Positions 32,942 through 40,760 of a stretch of 64,000 bases of DNA are shown piece after piece (positions within the stretch are counted from its first letter, which is position 1; each line of letters begins with the position of its first letter). The stretch lies in the NCBI GenBank assembly GCA_964609625.1, contig CAZSRS010000002.1:184743-248742 (forward strand), in the 5' to 3' direction. Origin of the DNA: G963674665 sp964609625. Its GTDB lineage: Bacteria > Desulfobacterota > Desulfovibrionia > Desulfovibrionales > Desulfovibrionaceae. Made by a program: the position numbers and the translations under genes. A model generated the notes under the pieces. That model ran no database searches, was not told the origin of the DNA, and worked only from the letters and a program-made list of their open reading frames with translations.

Positions 32942-33454
32942 ATGAGACGTTCTTACCTTTTACTTGTCTTGTTTGCTTTATTTTTATCATATCAGTGTGG
33001 TAATGTCCTTGCTGCAGCTATTACGGAAGAAATGATTAATAATCAGAAGTACGAAGTTCCTTATTACCTTATTGATTGCTTATGCGAAAACAATGAGCCG
33101 TGTTCTGTAGAATTCGAGGATGGAATGTTTGTTTCAGGCAATTGTGGCCGCTATGGAGTAGGATTATCAGTAGAAAATATACAAATCCAAGACATAGATG
33201 AAGACGGGCTAAATGACGCTGTTATAACTGTACTTTATTCAATATGTTCAAGAATGGACTGTATCGTCTATTACATGCTCGGCAACAATACGGATAAAAC
33301 TCATCTACTCAAAATTTTCGAATTTGAATTTTGTACCAACACACAGATAATTAATAACAAACTGTTTGTTGAAACTACTGACTCCACTGAAGAAAAATCA
33401 TATAGATTTTCCATGCATAATGGGGTACTTAGAGCTGAAGATATTGGTAAGTAA
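32942..33454 (+). CDS. AT-rich putative secreted protein in an IS-remnant island
   Basis: No family recognised. The 170-residue product has a clean signal peptide (residues ~1-25: SYLLLVLFALFLSY then CGNVLAA), so it is probably exported. The mature part holds at least seven cysteines (e.g. LIDCLCENNEPCSVEF, SICSRMDC, FCTNTQ) and a D-I-D-E-D-G-L-N-D-A-V-like acidic stretch that resembles a calcium-binding or FG-GAP/VCBS-like D-x-D-x-D-G motif. The gene and its flanks are far richer in A/T than everything around, a strong sign of foreign origin. It lies between two IS1595 remnants and may be a passenger gene. Confidence 0.7.
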   Translation: MRRSYLLLVLFALFLSYQCGNVLAAAITEEMINNQKYEVPYYLIDCLCENNEPCSVEFEDGMFVSGNCGRYGVGLSVENIQIQDIDEDGLNDAVITVLYSICSRMDCIVYYMLGNNTDKTHLLKIFEFEFCTNTQIINNKLFVETTDSTEEKSYRFSMHNGVLRAEDIGK

Positions 33455-33518
33455 ATAGCTATTAAATAATATATACTTCTATGAAGAGCAAAGCGCTAAG
33501 CACCATCTTTTTTTAAAA

Positions 33519-33533
33519 TGTGGCTATCCCTTA
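33519..33533. repeat. third copy of the IS1595 end sequence
   Basis: TGTGGCTATCCC-TTA matches the end of the two other copies (31675 and 32679) and is in the same, direct orientation. It marks the far border of the AT-rich island and sits exactly at the break point of the higA-like gene. Confidence 0.75.
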
Positions 33534-33534
33534 T

Positions 33535-33681
33535 AGCGGCAAACGGGACCTGTCCCCGCAAATGATCCGCGCCCTGCACGAGGGCTTGGGCATCCCGGCC
33601 GAGACCCTGTTGCGCCGACCTGCCGAGGATCGGTTCCCGTCTTCTCCTCCCCCCCTCACAACAGCTGCAAATCCCAGTTGA
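33535..33681 (+). pseudogene. truncated HigA-type antitoxin (HTH regulator) gene, C-terminal part
   Basis: From 33535 an open frame (ending with a TGA at 33679-33681) encodes SGKRDLSPQMIRALHEGLG followed by IPAETLLRRPAED. This matches the C-terminal signature of the HigA/COG5499 antitoxin family, where L-S-G-K-R-x-L-S-x-x-M-I-R-x-L-H-x-G-L-G-I-P-A-E is conserved. The N-terminal ~100 residues and any start codon are missing, because the frame begins at an IS1595-type end (33519-33533). So the antitoxin was cut by transposition and is dead. It overlaps the end of the U32 gene by 26 bases. No HigB toxin gene is seen on either side. Confidence 0.75.
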
Positions 33682-35647
33682 ACGTGCTCGTGCGCTGGGG
33701 TTCCACCAAGTCCTTGGGGCGCAGCTCCGTGAAGCGCACGAACATGTTGTAGCCCGCGTCCTCCAGTTCCTGGCGCTTGTCTCCCAGGTCCAGGGGCCAG
33801 CCCGGATAGATCCACAGGTTCGGACCGTACTTCCGCGACCAGAAGTGCTCCTTCATGGGGCTGGTAAAGGGCGTGAGCGTCTTCACCGCCTCGGAGTGCA
33901 CGCGGGAGACGCCCACGGGCCACTCCCCGGCCAATACCACGCCGAGGGCAATGGGGCTCTGTCCGGGCAGGGCCAGGAACTCGTCCTTCTCCAGCTCCGG
34001 GCTGACCACGGCGCGGCTGAAGCCCAGTCCGGCCAGGACCTCCAGGGCCAGGGCATTGGCCGCGTTGCAGAAGGGGCCGGCCGTGAGTTCCAGCTTCTCC
34101 GGCTGTTCGAACAGCGCCACCTGCCAAGGCTGGTTGCAGACAAAGCGCCGCGCGCCCTGGGCGATGAACCGCCCCAGCATGGTGCGCCAGAAGTCTTCCT
34201 CGTCCGGCCAGAGCACAGGCGGCAGCCACCACCAGAACTTCGGATACAGGGTGCGCGACATGGTCTTGAGCACCCCCTCGTGCAGCCAGATGCCGGTGTC
34301 GCCCGGCAGCTTGCCCGCCTTGCCCTGGGGCAGGGTGCGCAGCACGGTCATGCCCCGCGCCTTCTCCCGTTTGCCCAAGGGCTTCGGCAGCCTGGGCGCG
34401 AAGTCCGGGGCCCGGTCCATCCCCTTCGGCAGGTGCACGGCCTCCAGCTCCCGGTGCAGCTGGGCCAACAGGCGTTGCAGCTCGGGCTCCCGACGGTCCA
34501 CCAGGAACACCGGGGTGCCACTCTTGGGGGGGCGTTTGCCCTTGACCGGAATGTCCAACCGCCCCCCTTTGGGAACGGCCTTGCGCAGGGGCAGGGTGCT
34601 ATGCCAAGGCTCGTCCTCGTTGCCCACGCGCAGCAGGTCCTGGGGCAACAGGGGCAGTTTGGGGCGGAGGAAGGCCTGCCCCTCCGGGGTCTTGGCCACG
34701 CGCCCCGCGAAGAGACCCGAGCCGCTCTCCGGCGCGTCCGGCGCCCCGGCGCTCACCGGTGAGTGCTGTCGCTGCGGGAGGAAGAAGTAATGGGTGCCGG
34801 GCCGCCCCAGGGCCTGTTCAAAGATCTCCAGGGCGCGCTTGCGGGCCTGGGGGTCGTCGCCCTGGTCTCGCAAGAGCTTGTAGCCAGCGACAGTGTAGTA
34901 GACGTAGTGCGGCCCCTTTTTCCGCCCCTCGATCTTCCAGGCAGCCACCTGGGGCACGTCGCGCAGGGCCTTGACCAGCACGTCCAACCCCAGATCCTGG
35001 CAGGAAAAGAACCGTGTCCTGCGGCCCTTCTGGGTGTAGACGCGGCGGCAGGGCTGCACGCAACGCCCCCTGAGCCCGCTCTTGCCACCGAGGTAGCTGC
35101 TCCAGTAGCAACGGCCCGAGACGCAGAAGCAGAGCGCGCCGTGGATGAAGACCTCCAGGTCGAGTCCAGGGGGGCAGGCCGCGGCCATGAGCCTGATCTC
35201 GTCGATGTTCAGTTCCCTGGGCACCACAACGCGGCTGGCGCCCATGCGGGCGGCCAACTCCAAACCCGCGGGGTGGCTGCAATTGGCCAGGGTGGAGAGG
35301 TGCAATTCGCCTTCGTAGCCGGCCTGCCGAGCCAAGTCCAGGCAGGCCAGGTCCTGGACGATGAGCCCCTGGGGCTGGACGTGGCGCGCCAGGCGTTGCA
35401 GCAGCCGACCGGCGGAGTCCAGATCGCCGGGCTTGAGCAGGGCATTGAAGGCCACATATAATTTGGCGTTTTTTTTCGCGGCAAGCTCGCGACAGCGATA
35501 CAAATCCTTGACGGAAAAGTTATCTGCCTGCATTCTGGCCGAATAGTGTTTCAAGCCGACATAGACCGCATCGGCTCCGGCCGCCAGGGCCGCGAGAAAG
35601 GCGTTCGTGTCGCCCGCGGGGGCGAGCAGTTCCGGCTGCGTATGCAT
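33656..35647 (-). CDS. peptidase U32 family protein, long form
   Basis: U32 proteins include RlhA, TrhP and UbiU/V-type enzymes in RNA hydroxylation and quinone synthesis rather than simple peptidases. ATG 35647 (AGGAG upstream) gives 663 residues. Residues ~1-270 are the U32 core, starting PELLAPAGDTNAFLAALAAG with ADAVYVG. The Fe-S-type cysteines C173, C175, C180, C196 and C200 lie in GALCFCVSGRCYWSSY and RGRCVQPCRR. A long C-terminal half (~270-663) is not usual for the 400-450-residue family members. The in-frame start at 35737 adds 30 unlikely residues. It is divergent from pyrK. Confidence 0.88.
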   Translation of the reverse strand: MHTQPELLAPAGDTNAFLAALAAGADAVYVGLKHYSARMQADNFSVKDLYRCRELAAKKNAKLYVAFNALLKPGDLDSAGRLLQRLARHVQPQGLIVQDLACLDLARQAGYEGELHLSTLANCSHPAGLELAARMGASRVVVPRELNIDEIRLMAAACPPGLDLEVFIHGALCFCVSGRCYWSSYLGGKSGLRGRCVQPCRRVYTQKGRRTRFFSCQDLGLDVLVKALRDVPQVAAWKIEGRKKGPHYVYYTVAGYKLLRDQGDDPQARKRALEIFEQALGRPGTHYFFLPQRQHSPVSAGAPDAPESGSGLFAGRVAKTPEGQAFLRPKLPLLPQDLLRVGNEDEPWHSTLPLRKAVPKGGRLDIPVKGKRPPKSGTPVFLVDRREPELQRLLAQLHRELEAVHLPKGMDRAPDFAPRLPKPLGKREKARGMTVLRTLPQGKAGKLPGDTGIWLHEGVLKTMSRTLYPKFWWWLPPVLWPDEEDFWRTMLGRFIAQGARRFVCNQPWQVALFEQPEKLELTAGPFCNAANALALEVLAGLGFSRAVVSPELEKDEFLALPGQSPIALGVVLAGEWPVGVSRVHSEAVKTLTPFTSPMKEHFWSRKYGPNLWIYPGWPLDLGDKRQELEDAGYNMFVRFTELRPKDLVEPQRTSTFNWDLQLL

Positions 35648-35772
35648 GCCAAGTCTCCTGCGCTGTGGAATATGCCTGCTTGTACCTGCCTGGAGCATAT
35701 GGGGCGACGTATCGTGCTCTTGGCAATCCATGAACATGGGGAGGCCCTTGGGCTCTTCCCTGGGGAATAACC

Positions 35773-36573
35773 ATGCCGCAACAGCAGATCAAACCCGTCT
35801 GCCAAGTGGTGAGCGTATTGGAATGCACACCGTTTGGTCAATGCATCGACTGGCCCGCTTGTTATCGCCTGCGGGTGGAACTGCCCTCCTGGGACGGCTG
35901 GAATCCGGGGCAGTTCGTCATGCTGCGCCCCCTGTCCTGGGGAGCGGAGATCACCTGGGGCCGCCCTTTTTCCATATGCAGCGCCGACGACGTTGCCCTG
36001 GACATCTTCATGCAGGTTGCGGGTCGCGGCACCGCGCGCTTGGCGAAGAGCACCCCGGGCGAAAAAGTAAGCCTCTGGGGTCCGTTGGGCAAGGGTTTCG
36101 TGGTCGAGCGCGACACCCCCACGCTGCTGCTGGCCGGCGGCGTGGGCATCGCCCCCTTTGCGGGATACGCCCTGCGGCATCCCCAGCCGGAAAACCTGCA
36201 TCTGCTCTTCGGCCACCGCCCTCCGCTTTCCTGCTACCCGTTCGCCCCCCTGGCCGAACAGATCGAGGCCGAGGCCATGCGCGAGGCCGGCCAGGAGGAC
36301 TTGCAGCGGTTCATCGACCTGATCCGGGCGCGCATGCGGGAATACGTGGACGACGGCCTGGCCCTGGCCTGCGGCCCGGAGCCGTTCCTGCGCACGGTGC
36401 ACCGCCTGGCCCTGGAACTGGGAGTACGCACCCAGCTCAGCCTGGAAAACCGCATGGCCTGCGGCGTGGGTGTGTGCATGGGCTGCGTGGCCCAGACCAC
36501 GGCGCTCCTGCCGGTGCCTGTCTGCTCCCAGGGCCCCATGTTCTGGGCCCACGAACTCACCTTCGACCGCTAG
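35773..36573 (+). CDS. pyrK: dihydroorotate dehydrogenase electron-transfer subunit PyrK
   Basis: Iron-sulfur flavoprotein that passes electrons from PyrD to NAD+ in class 1B dihydroorotate dehydrogenase. The 266-residue protein has the ferredoxin-reductase-like FAD region (WGRPFSICSADD, VAGRGTARLAKSTPGEKVSL), the NAD region (LLLAGGVGIAPFAGYAL) and the [2Fe-2S] cysteines C230, C235, C238 and C251 (ACGVGVCMGC, PVC). The start ATG 35773 follows GGGGAA. pyrD begins 15 bases downstream, so the two are one operon. Confidence 0.95.
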   Translation: MPQQQIKPVCQVVSVLECTPFGQCIDWPACYRLRVELPSWDGWNPGQFVMLRPLSWGAEITWGRPFSICSADDVALDIFMQVAGRGTARLAKSTPGEKVSLWGPLGKGFVVERDTPTLLLAGGVGIAPFAGYALRHPQPENLHLLFGHRPPLSCYPFAPLAEQIEAEAMREAGQEDLQRFIDLIRARMREYVDDGLALACGPEPFLRTVHRLALELGVRTQLSLENRMACGVGVCMGCVAQTTALLPVPVCSQGPMFWAHELTFDR

Positions 36574-36588
36574 GAGACCGGGGACGCC

Positions 36589-37500
36589 ATGAACCTTACC
36601 GTCACCCTGCCCGGTATGACGCTCAAGAACCCTGTGCTCACGGCCTCGGGCACCTTTGGCTACGGCCTGGAATTCATCCCCTACGGCGACCTCAGGGAAC
36701 TGGGGGGCATCGTGGTCAAGGGTCTGTCGCTGCAACCCAAGGCCGGCAATCCCATGCCCAGGGTGGCGGAGACCGCCTGCGGCATGCTCAACGCCATCGG
36801 TCTGCAAAACATCGGAGCCCCGACCTTCATCGAGGACAAGCTCCCCCTGCTGCCCTGGCGCGAGACGCCCATTATCGCCAACATCTACGCCGGCTCGGTG
36901 CACGAGTTCGGCGAACTGGCCCGGATTGTTGCCCAGGCCGAGGGAGTGGCCGCCCTGGAGGTCAACGTCTCCTGTCCCAACGTGGCGTCGGGCGGCTCCC
37001 TCTTCGGTCAGGATCCGGCCATGGCCGCCGCCGTGACCAAGTCTGTGAAAAAGGCGGCCAGGAAGCTACCCGTCTGGGTCAAACTCAGCCCCAACGTCAC
37101 GGATATCAGGACCATCGCCAGGGCCGTGGCCGACGCCGGCGCCGATGTCCTGGTCTGCATCAACACCCTGGCCGGCATGGCCGTGGACCTGCGCACACGC
37201 AGGCCCAGGCTGGCCAACGTCATCGGCGGGCTCTCGGGGCCGGCCATCAAGCCCGTGGCCCTGCGCTGCGTGTATCAGGTCTCCAGGGCCGTGGACATCC
37301 CGGTCATCGGCGTCGGCGGGGTGAGATCGGCCGAGGACGTGCTGGAATTCATCCTGGCGGGCGCCCACGCAGTGCAGGTGGGCACGGCCACCTTCACCAG
37401 CCCAGACCGCGTCTTCCGACTGGTTCACGAACTGCCCGAGGCCATGCGCGACCTGGGCCTGGAGAGTCTCGACGACCTGCGCGGCGGACTGCTGGTCTGA
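36589..37500 (+). CDS. pyrD: dihydroorotate dehydrogenase, class 1B catalytic subunit
   Basis: Oxidises dihydroorotate to orotate, the fourth step of pyrimidine synthesis, using FMN. The 303-residue product shows the FMN barrel, the VNVSCPNV active-site region (Cys129), INTLAGMAVDLRTRRPRL and the phosphate-binding loop PVIGVGGVRSAEDVLEFILA. Its partner PyrK precedes it. carA, another early pyrimidine gene, lies 5 kb downstream on the same strand but is not part of the operon. Confidence 0.96.
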   Translation: MNLTVTLPGMTLKNPVLTASGTFGYGLEFIPYGDLRELGGIVVKGLSLQPKAGNPMPRVAETACGMLNAIGLQNIGAPTFIEDKLPLLPWRETPIIANIYAGSVHEFGELARIVAQAEGVAALEVNVSCPNVASGGSLFGQDPAMAAAVTKSVKKAARKLPVWVKLSPNVTDIRTIARAVADAGADVLVCINTLAGMAVDLRTRRPRLANVIGGLSGPAIKPVALRCVYQVSRAVDIPVIGVGGVRSAEDVLEFILAGAHAVQVGTATFTSPDRVFRLVHELPEAMRDLGLESLDDLRGGLLV

Positions 37501-37569
37501 TCGTCCCCAGGGCCTGCCTTTGATCCTGGATCTACACCTGACAATACGCAACCTCAGGATAAACGCCCC

Positions 37570-38166
37570 ATGCTCATCATGCTCGTGCTCGCCCATCCCG
37601 ACCCCGCATCCTTCAACGCAGCCATCGCTCACCGCTGCCACGTCGCCCTGGAACACGCTGGGCACACGGTACGCTTCCACGACCTGCACGCCGAGGGCTT
37701 CGACCCCGTGCTCCCGGCCTGCGAGATTCCCAGGAACGCGACCCTGGACGCCGTGGTGGCGCGCCACGTGGCGGAACTTACCGCCGCCGACGGAGTCATC
37801 GTGGTCCATCCCAACTGGTGGGGCATGCCCCCGGCCATTCTGACGGGCTGGGTGGACCGCGTCTTCAGGCCCGGCGCGGCCTACGAATTCGTGGAAGGCG
37901 ACTCGGGCGAGGGAGTGCCCCGCGGCTTGCTCAGGGCGCGGGCAGCCGTGGTCCTGAACACCTCGAATACCGAGGCGGGGCGCGAGCGCCGCGTGTTCGG
38001 CGATCCTCTCGATCGCATCTGGAAGGACTGTATCTTCGGCCTTTGCGGCGTCACGGACGTGCGGCGGCGCGTGTTCGAGACCATCGTCACATCCACGCCG
38101 CCCCAGCGGGAAGCTTGGCTGGTCGAGGCCGAGGCCCTGGTGCTGGAGACCTTCGACAAGCGCTAA
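37570..38166 (+). CDS. flavodoxin-fold NAD(P)H oxidoreductase
   Basis: Small cytoplasmic quinone-reductase-type flavoprotein, 198 residues. It starts MLIMLVLAHPDPASFNAAI, the FMN-binding opening of the NQO1/KefF/MdaB-type family, and has VIVVHPNWWGMPPAILTGWV with VDRVFRPGAAYEF, typical for the family. AGGA precedes the ATG. It follows pyrD by 69 bases and may be co-transcribed, but a functional link to pyrimidine synthesis is not evident. The substrate (quinone, KefC partner or azo dye) cannot be told from sequence. Confidence 0.87.
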   Translation: MLIMLVLAHPDPASFNAAIAHRCHVALEHAGHTVRFHDLHAEGFDPVLPACEIPRNATLDAVVARHVAELTAADGVIVVHPNWWGMPPAILTGWVDRVFRPGAAYEFVEGDSGEGVPRGLLRARAAVVLNTSNTEAGRERRVFGDPLDRIWKDCIFGLCGVTDVRRRVFETIVTSTPPQREAWLVEAEALVLETFDKR

Positions 38167-38246
38167 ACTGGCCACGCGCGGCGCGATGTCCTGCTCTGGG
38201 GCAGGCCCGGCAACCCTCTTCCGCCGAGCCTCCTTGTGCCTTTTTG

Positions 38247-38276
38247 TTGACAAAGCAGGGAGGAGTACTCTACAAA
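38247..38276 (+). promoter_or_regulatory. sigma70-like promoter for the amino-acid ABC operon
   Basis: A perfect TTGACA (38247-38252) is followed after 18 bases by TACAAA (38271-38276), or after 17 by CTACAA. It lies 48 bases before the chosen TTG start of the ATPase gene and inside the frame that would open at ATG 38186. That frame start is therefore unlikely. Confidence 0.6.
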
Positions 38277-38323
38277 TTTCGAAATTTTTCACTGAAAATG
38301 CATGTGGTTCACGGGAGCAGGCC

Positions 38324-39172
38324 TTGCCCAGGGAAAGCGCCTCAGATAACGGCTCAAACGCGGCTTCACAACCTCCGGAAAAACAAGCGGTCCCCGCCCT
38401 ACAGGTGGAGGGCATCCACAAACGCTTCGGCCCCCTCGAGGTCCTCAAGGGTATCTCCCTCACCGCCAACGAAGGCGACGTCATCGCCCTGATAGGGTCC
38501 AGCGGCTCCGGCAAGAGCACCTTCCTGCGCTGCATCAACCTCCTGGAGACCCCGGACCAGGGCGTGGTCACCGTGCGCGGAGAGCGCATCCTCATGGGGC
38601 GCAACCGCCGCGGCGAAGCCCTGCCCAAGGACCAGAAACAGGTGGACCGCATCCGCACCCGGCTGGGCATGGTCTTCCAGCAGTTCAACCTCTGGGAACA
38701 CATGACCGTGCTGGAAAACGTCATCGAAGCGCCGGTTCACGTCCTGGGCCGGCCGAAAAAGGAAATGATCGCGCTGGCCATGGGCCTGCTGGACAAGGTC
38801 GGCATCGCGGACAAGGCCAGGAGCTATCCGGCCCATCTCTCCGGAGGACAGCAGCAACGCACGGCCATTGCCCGGGCATTGGCCATGGAGCCCGACGTGA
38901 TCCTCTTCGACGAGCCGACTTCGGCCCTGGACCCCGAGATGGTGGGCGAGGTCCTGCGGGTCATGGGCAATCTGGCCCAGGAAGGCCGGACCATGATCAT
39001 CGCCACCCACGAGATGGACTTTGCCCACGACGTTGCCTCTCACGTCATGTTTCTGCACGAAGGGCGCGTGGAGGAGCAGGGGGCGCCGGAAAAGGTGTTC
39101 GGCAATCCCGACTCCCAGGTCTGCCGCCAGTTTCTTTCGCGCTATCTCGAGGATACGCCGTATCGAGCCTGA
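38324..39172 (+). CDS. polar amino-acid ABC transporter ATP-binding protein
   Basis: ATPase that powers import with the two permeases downstream. All ABC motifs are intact: Walker A GSSGSGKST, Q-loop VFQQFNLWEHMTVLENV, signature LSGGQQQR, Walker B VILFDEPTSALDPEM and the H-loop IIATHEMDFAHDVA. This is the GlnQ/HisP class. The start is set at TTG 38324 (GGGAG upstream; 282 residues). An ATG at 38186 is in frame, but the promoter at 38247 lies inside it and the extra residues are not family-like. It heads an ATPase-binding protein-permease-permease operon. Confidence 0.92.
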   Translation: MPRESASDNGSNAASQPPEKQAVPALQVEGIHKRFGPLEVLKGISLTANEGDVIALIGSSGSGKSTFLRCINLLETPDQGVVTVRGERILMGRNRRGEALPKDQKQVDRIRTRLGMVFQQFNLWEHMTVLENVIEAPVHVLGRPKKEMIALAMGLLDKVGIADKARSYPAHLSGGQQQRTAIARALAMEPDVILFDEPTSALDPEMVGEVLRVMGNLAQEGRTMIIATHEMDFAHDVASHVMFLHEGRVEEQGAPEKVFGNPDSQVCRQFLSRYLEDTPYRA

Positions 39173-39208
39173 CAACCCAACGTTTATCAACCACAAGGAG
39201 ATGCAAGG

Positions 39209-39988
39209 ATGAAAAGACTTGGTACCGTCGCACTGATCATGGCGGCAATCGCCACGCTGCTACTGGCCGTTCCGGCCATGGCCAAGACCGTGAAGGTGGG
39301 CACCGAGGGCGCCTACCCCCCGTTCAACCTGGTGGACGACAAGGGCGAACTCCAAGGCTTTGACATCGACATCGCCAAGGCCCTGTGCAAGCAGGCCGGC
39401 TATGACTGCGAATTCAGCGTCGTGGAGTGGGACGGCCTGATTCCGGCCCTGCTGGCCAAGAAGATCGATTGCATCATCGCCTCCATGTCCATCACCGAGG
39501 AACGCAAGGAAAAGGTGAACTTCACCGGCAAGTACTATGTCAGCCCGGCCAGCTTCGTGGCCAAGAAAGGCGCCGGCCTCGAAGTCTCCAAGGAAGCCCT
39601 CAAGGGCAAGACCGTGGGTGTGCAGCGCGCCACCGTGTCCGAAAACTACCTGCGCGACAATTACGGCGACGTGCTGAACATCAAGTCCTACGCCACCCAG
39701 GAAGAGGCCAACATGGACATGGTCTCCGGCCGCGTGGACCTGCTCTTCGCCGACAAGCTCGTGCTCCTCGGCGGCTTCATCGAGACCGAGGAAGGCAAGG
39801 ACTTTGAATTCATCGGACCCGCCTTTGCCGACGAAAAGTGGTTCGGCGAAGGCATCGGCATCGCCGTGCGCAAGGACGACGCGGAACTCCTGGACGGCCT
39901 GAACGCCGCCATCCAGGCCATCCGCGCCAGTGGTGAATACGACACCATCAACAAGAAATACTTCGCCTTCGACCTGTTCGGCGACTAG
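39209..39988 (+). CDS. amino-acid ABC transporter periplasmic binding protein
   Basis: Family-3 solute-binding protein, 259 residues. The signal peptide (residues 1-25: KRLGTVALIMAAIATLLLAV, then AMA) precedes TVKVGTEGAYPPFNLVDDKG and GFDIDIAKALCKQAGYDCEF, the hallmark of polar amino-acid binders such as LAO/HisJ/ArtJ. The pocket residue pattern resembles basic amino-acid binders, but specificity cannot be fixed. AAGGAG is upstream. A hairpin with a CTTTT tail follows directly (40005-40037), as often seen behind binding-protein genes to give them higher mRNA levels. Confidence 0.93.
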   Translation: MKRLGTVALIMAAIATLLLAVPAMAKTVKVGTEGAYPPFNLVDDKGELQGFDIDIAKALCKQAGYDCEFSVVEWDGLIPALLAKKIDCIIASMSITEERKEKVNFTGKYYVSPASFVAKKGAGLEVSKEALKGKTVGVQRATVSENYLRDNYGDVLNIKSYATQEEANMDMVSGRVDLLFADKLVLLGGFIETEEGKDFEFIGPAFADEKWFGEGIGIAVRKDDAELLDGLNAAIQAIRASGEYDTINKKYFAFDLFGD

Positions 39989-40004
39989 CCCCCACGCGAC
40001 CCGA

Positions 40005-40038
40005 GCCGGGCGTGGACCAGCGCCGCGCCCGGCCTTTT
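40005..40038 (+). terminator. intra-operon hairpin after the binding-protein gene
   Basis: GCCGGGCG (40005-40012) pairs perfectly with CGCCCGGC (40026-40033) around a 13-base loop and is followed by CTTTT. It is a likely partial terminator or 3'-end stabiliser that raises binding-protein mRNA over permease mRNA. It spans the GTG (40012) that could be taken for the next gene's start, making that start unlikely. Confidence 0.6.
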
Positions 40039-40068
40039 ACGTTCAACCGAGCACACAGGATTTTTCCG

Positions 40069-40758
40069 TTGATAGACCTGCAAGGATACGGCAACCTCCT
40101 TTGGGCGGGAACCAAGCTCACCGTGGCCGTCGGCCTGAGTTCCATGGCCATCGCCATTGTCCTGGGTCTGTTCGGCGCCTGGGGCAAGCTCTGCGGGAAC
40201 AAGCTCGTCAACACCGTCACCAGCGCCTACACCACCGTTGTCAGGGGCGTACCCGAACTGGTCATGATCCTCCTGGTCTTCTACGGCGTGCCCACCTTGA
40301 TCCTGGACATCACCGCGGCCCTGGGCCGGGAGATCATCGTGGACTTCAATCCCTTCATCTCCGGCATCTGCACCATCGGCTTCATCTACGGCGCCTTTTC
40401 CACCGAGGTCTTTCGCGGCGCCTTCATGGCCGTGCCCAAGGGACAGATCGAGGCCGCGCGGGCCATGGGCATGAACCGCATCCTGACCTTCCGCCGCGTG
40501 CTCCTGCCCCAGGTCTGGCGCTTCGCCCTGCCGGGCCTGGGTAATGTCTGGATGGTGCTGATCAAGGCCACGGCACTGATCTCCGTGATCCAACTGCCCG
40601 AGCTGATGCGCAGTTCCGAGATCGCGGCACGTGCCACGCGCATGCCCTTCACCGTGTTTTTCGCGGCCTCGCTCATCTACCTGGGCATCACCGTGGCCTC
40701 CATGTACGTGCAACACCGCGCCGAGGTTTGGGCCAACCGCGGCGTACGCAAGGCCTGA
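40069..40758 (+). CDS. amino-acid ABC transporter permease (HisQ/M type), first
   Basis: Inner-membrane subunit with about five hydrophobic segments, starting LLWAGTKLTVAVGLSSMAIA. The EAA loop that docks the ATPase is EAARAMGMNRILTFRRVLLP. The start is set at TTG 40069 (AGGA upstream, giving MIDLQGYGNLLWAG, typical of HisQ). The in-frame GTG at 40012 lies inside the hairpin after the binding-protein gene. The 229-residue product is paired with the second permease, whose ATG follows 2 bases after this stop. Confidence 0.9.
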   Translation: MIDLQGYGNLLWAGTKLTVAVGLSSMAIAIVLGLFGAWGKLCGNKLVNTVTSAYTTVVRGVPELVMILLVFYGVPTLILDITAALGREIIVDFNPFISGICTIGFIYGAFSTEVFRGAFMAVPKGQIEAARAMGMNRILTFRRVLLPQVWRFALPGLGNVWMVLIKATALISVIQLPELMRSSEIAARATRMPFTVFFAASLIYLGITVASMYVQHRAEVWANRGVRKA

Positions 40759-40760
40759 CC

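Noticed and set aside
38167..38323. Possible SAM-type riboswitch upstream of the ABC operon
   Set aside because: A CCCGGCAACC-like string is present but no other conserved riboswitch elements or stems were found, and it lies upstream of the promoter.
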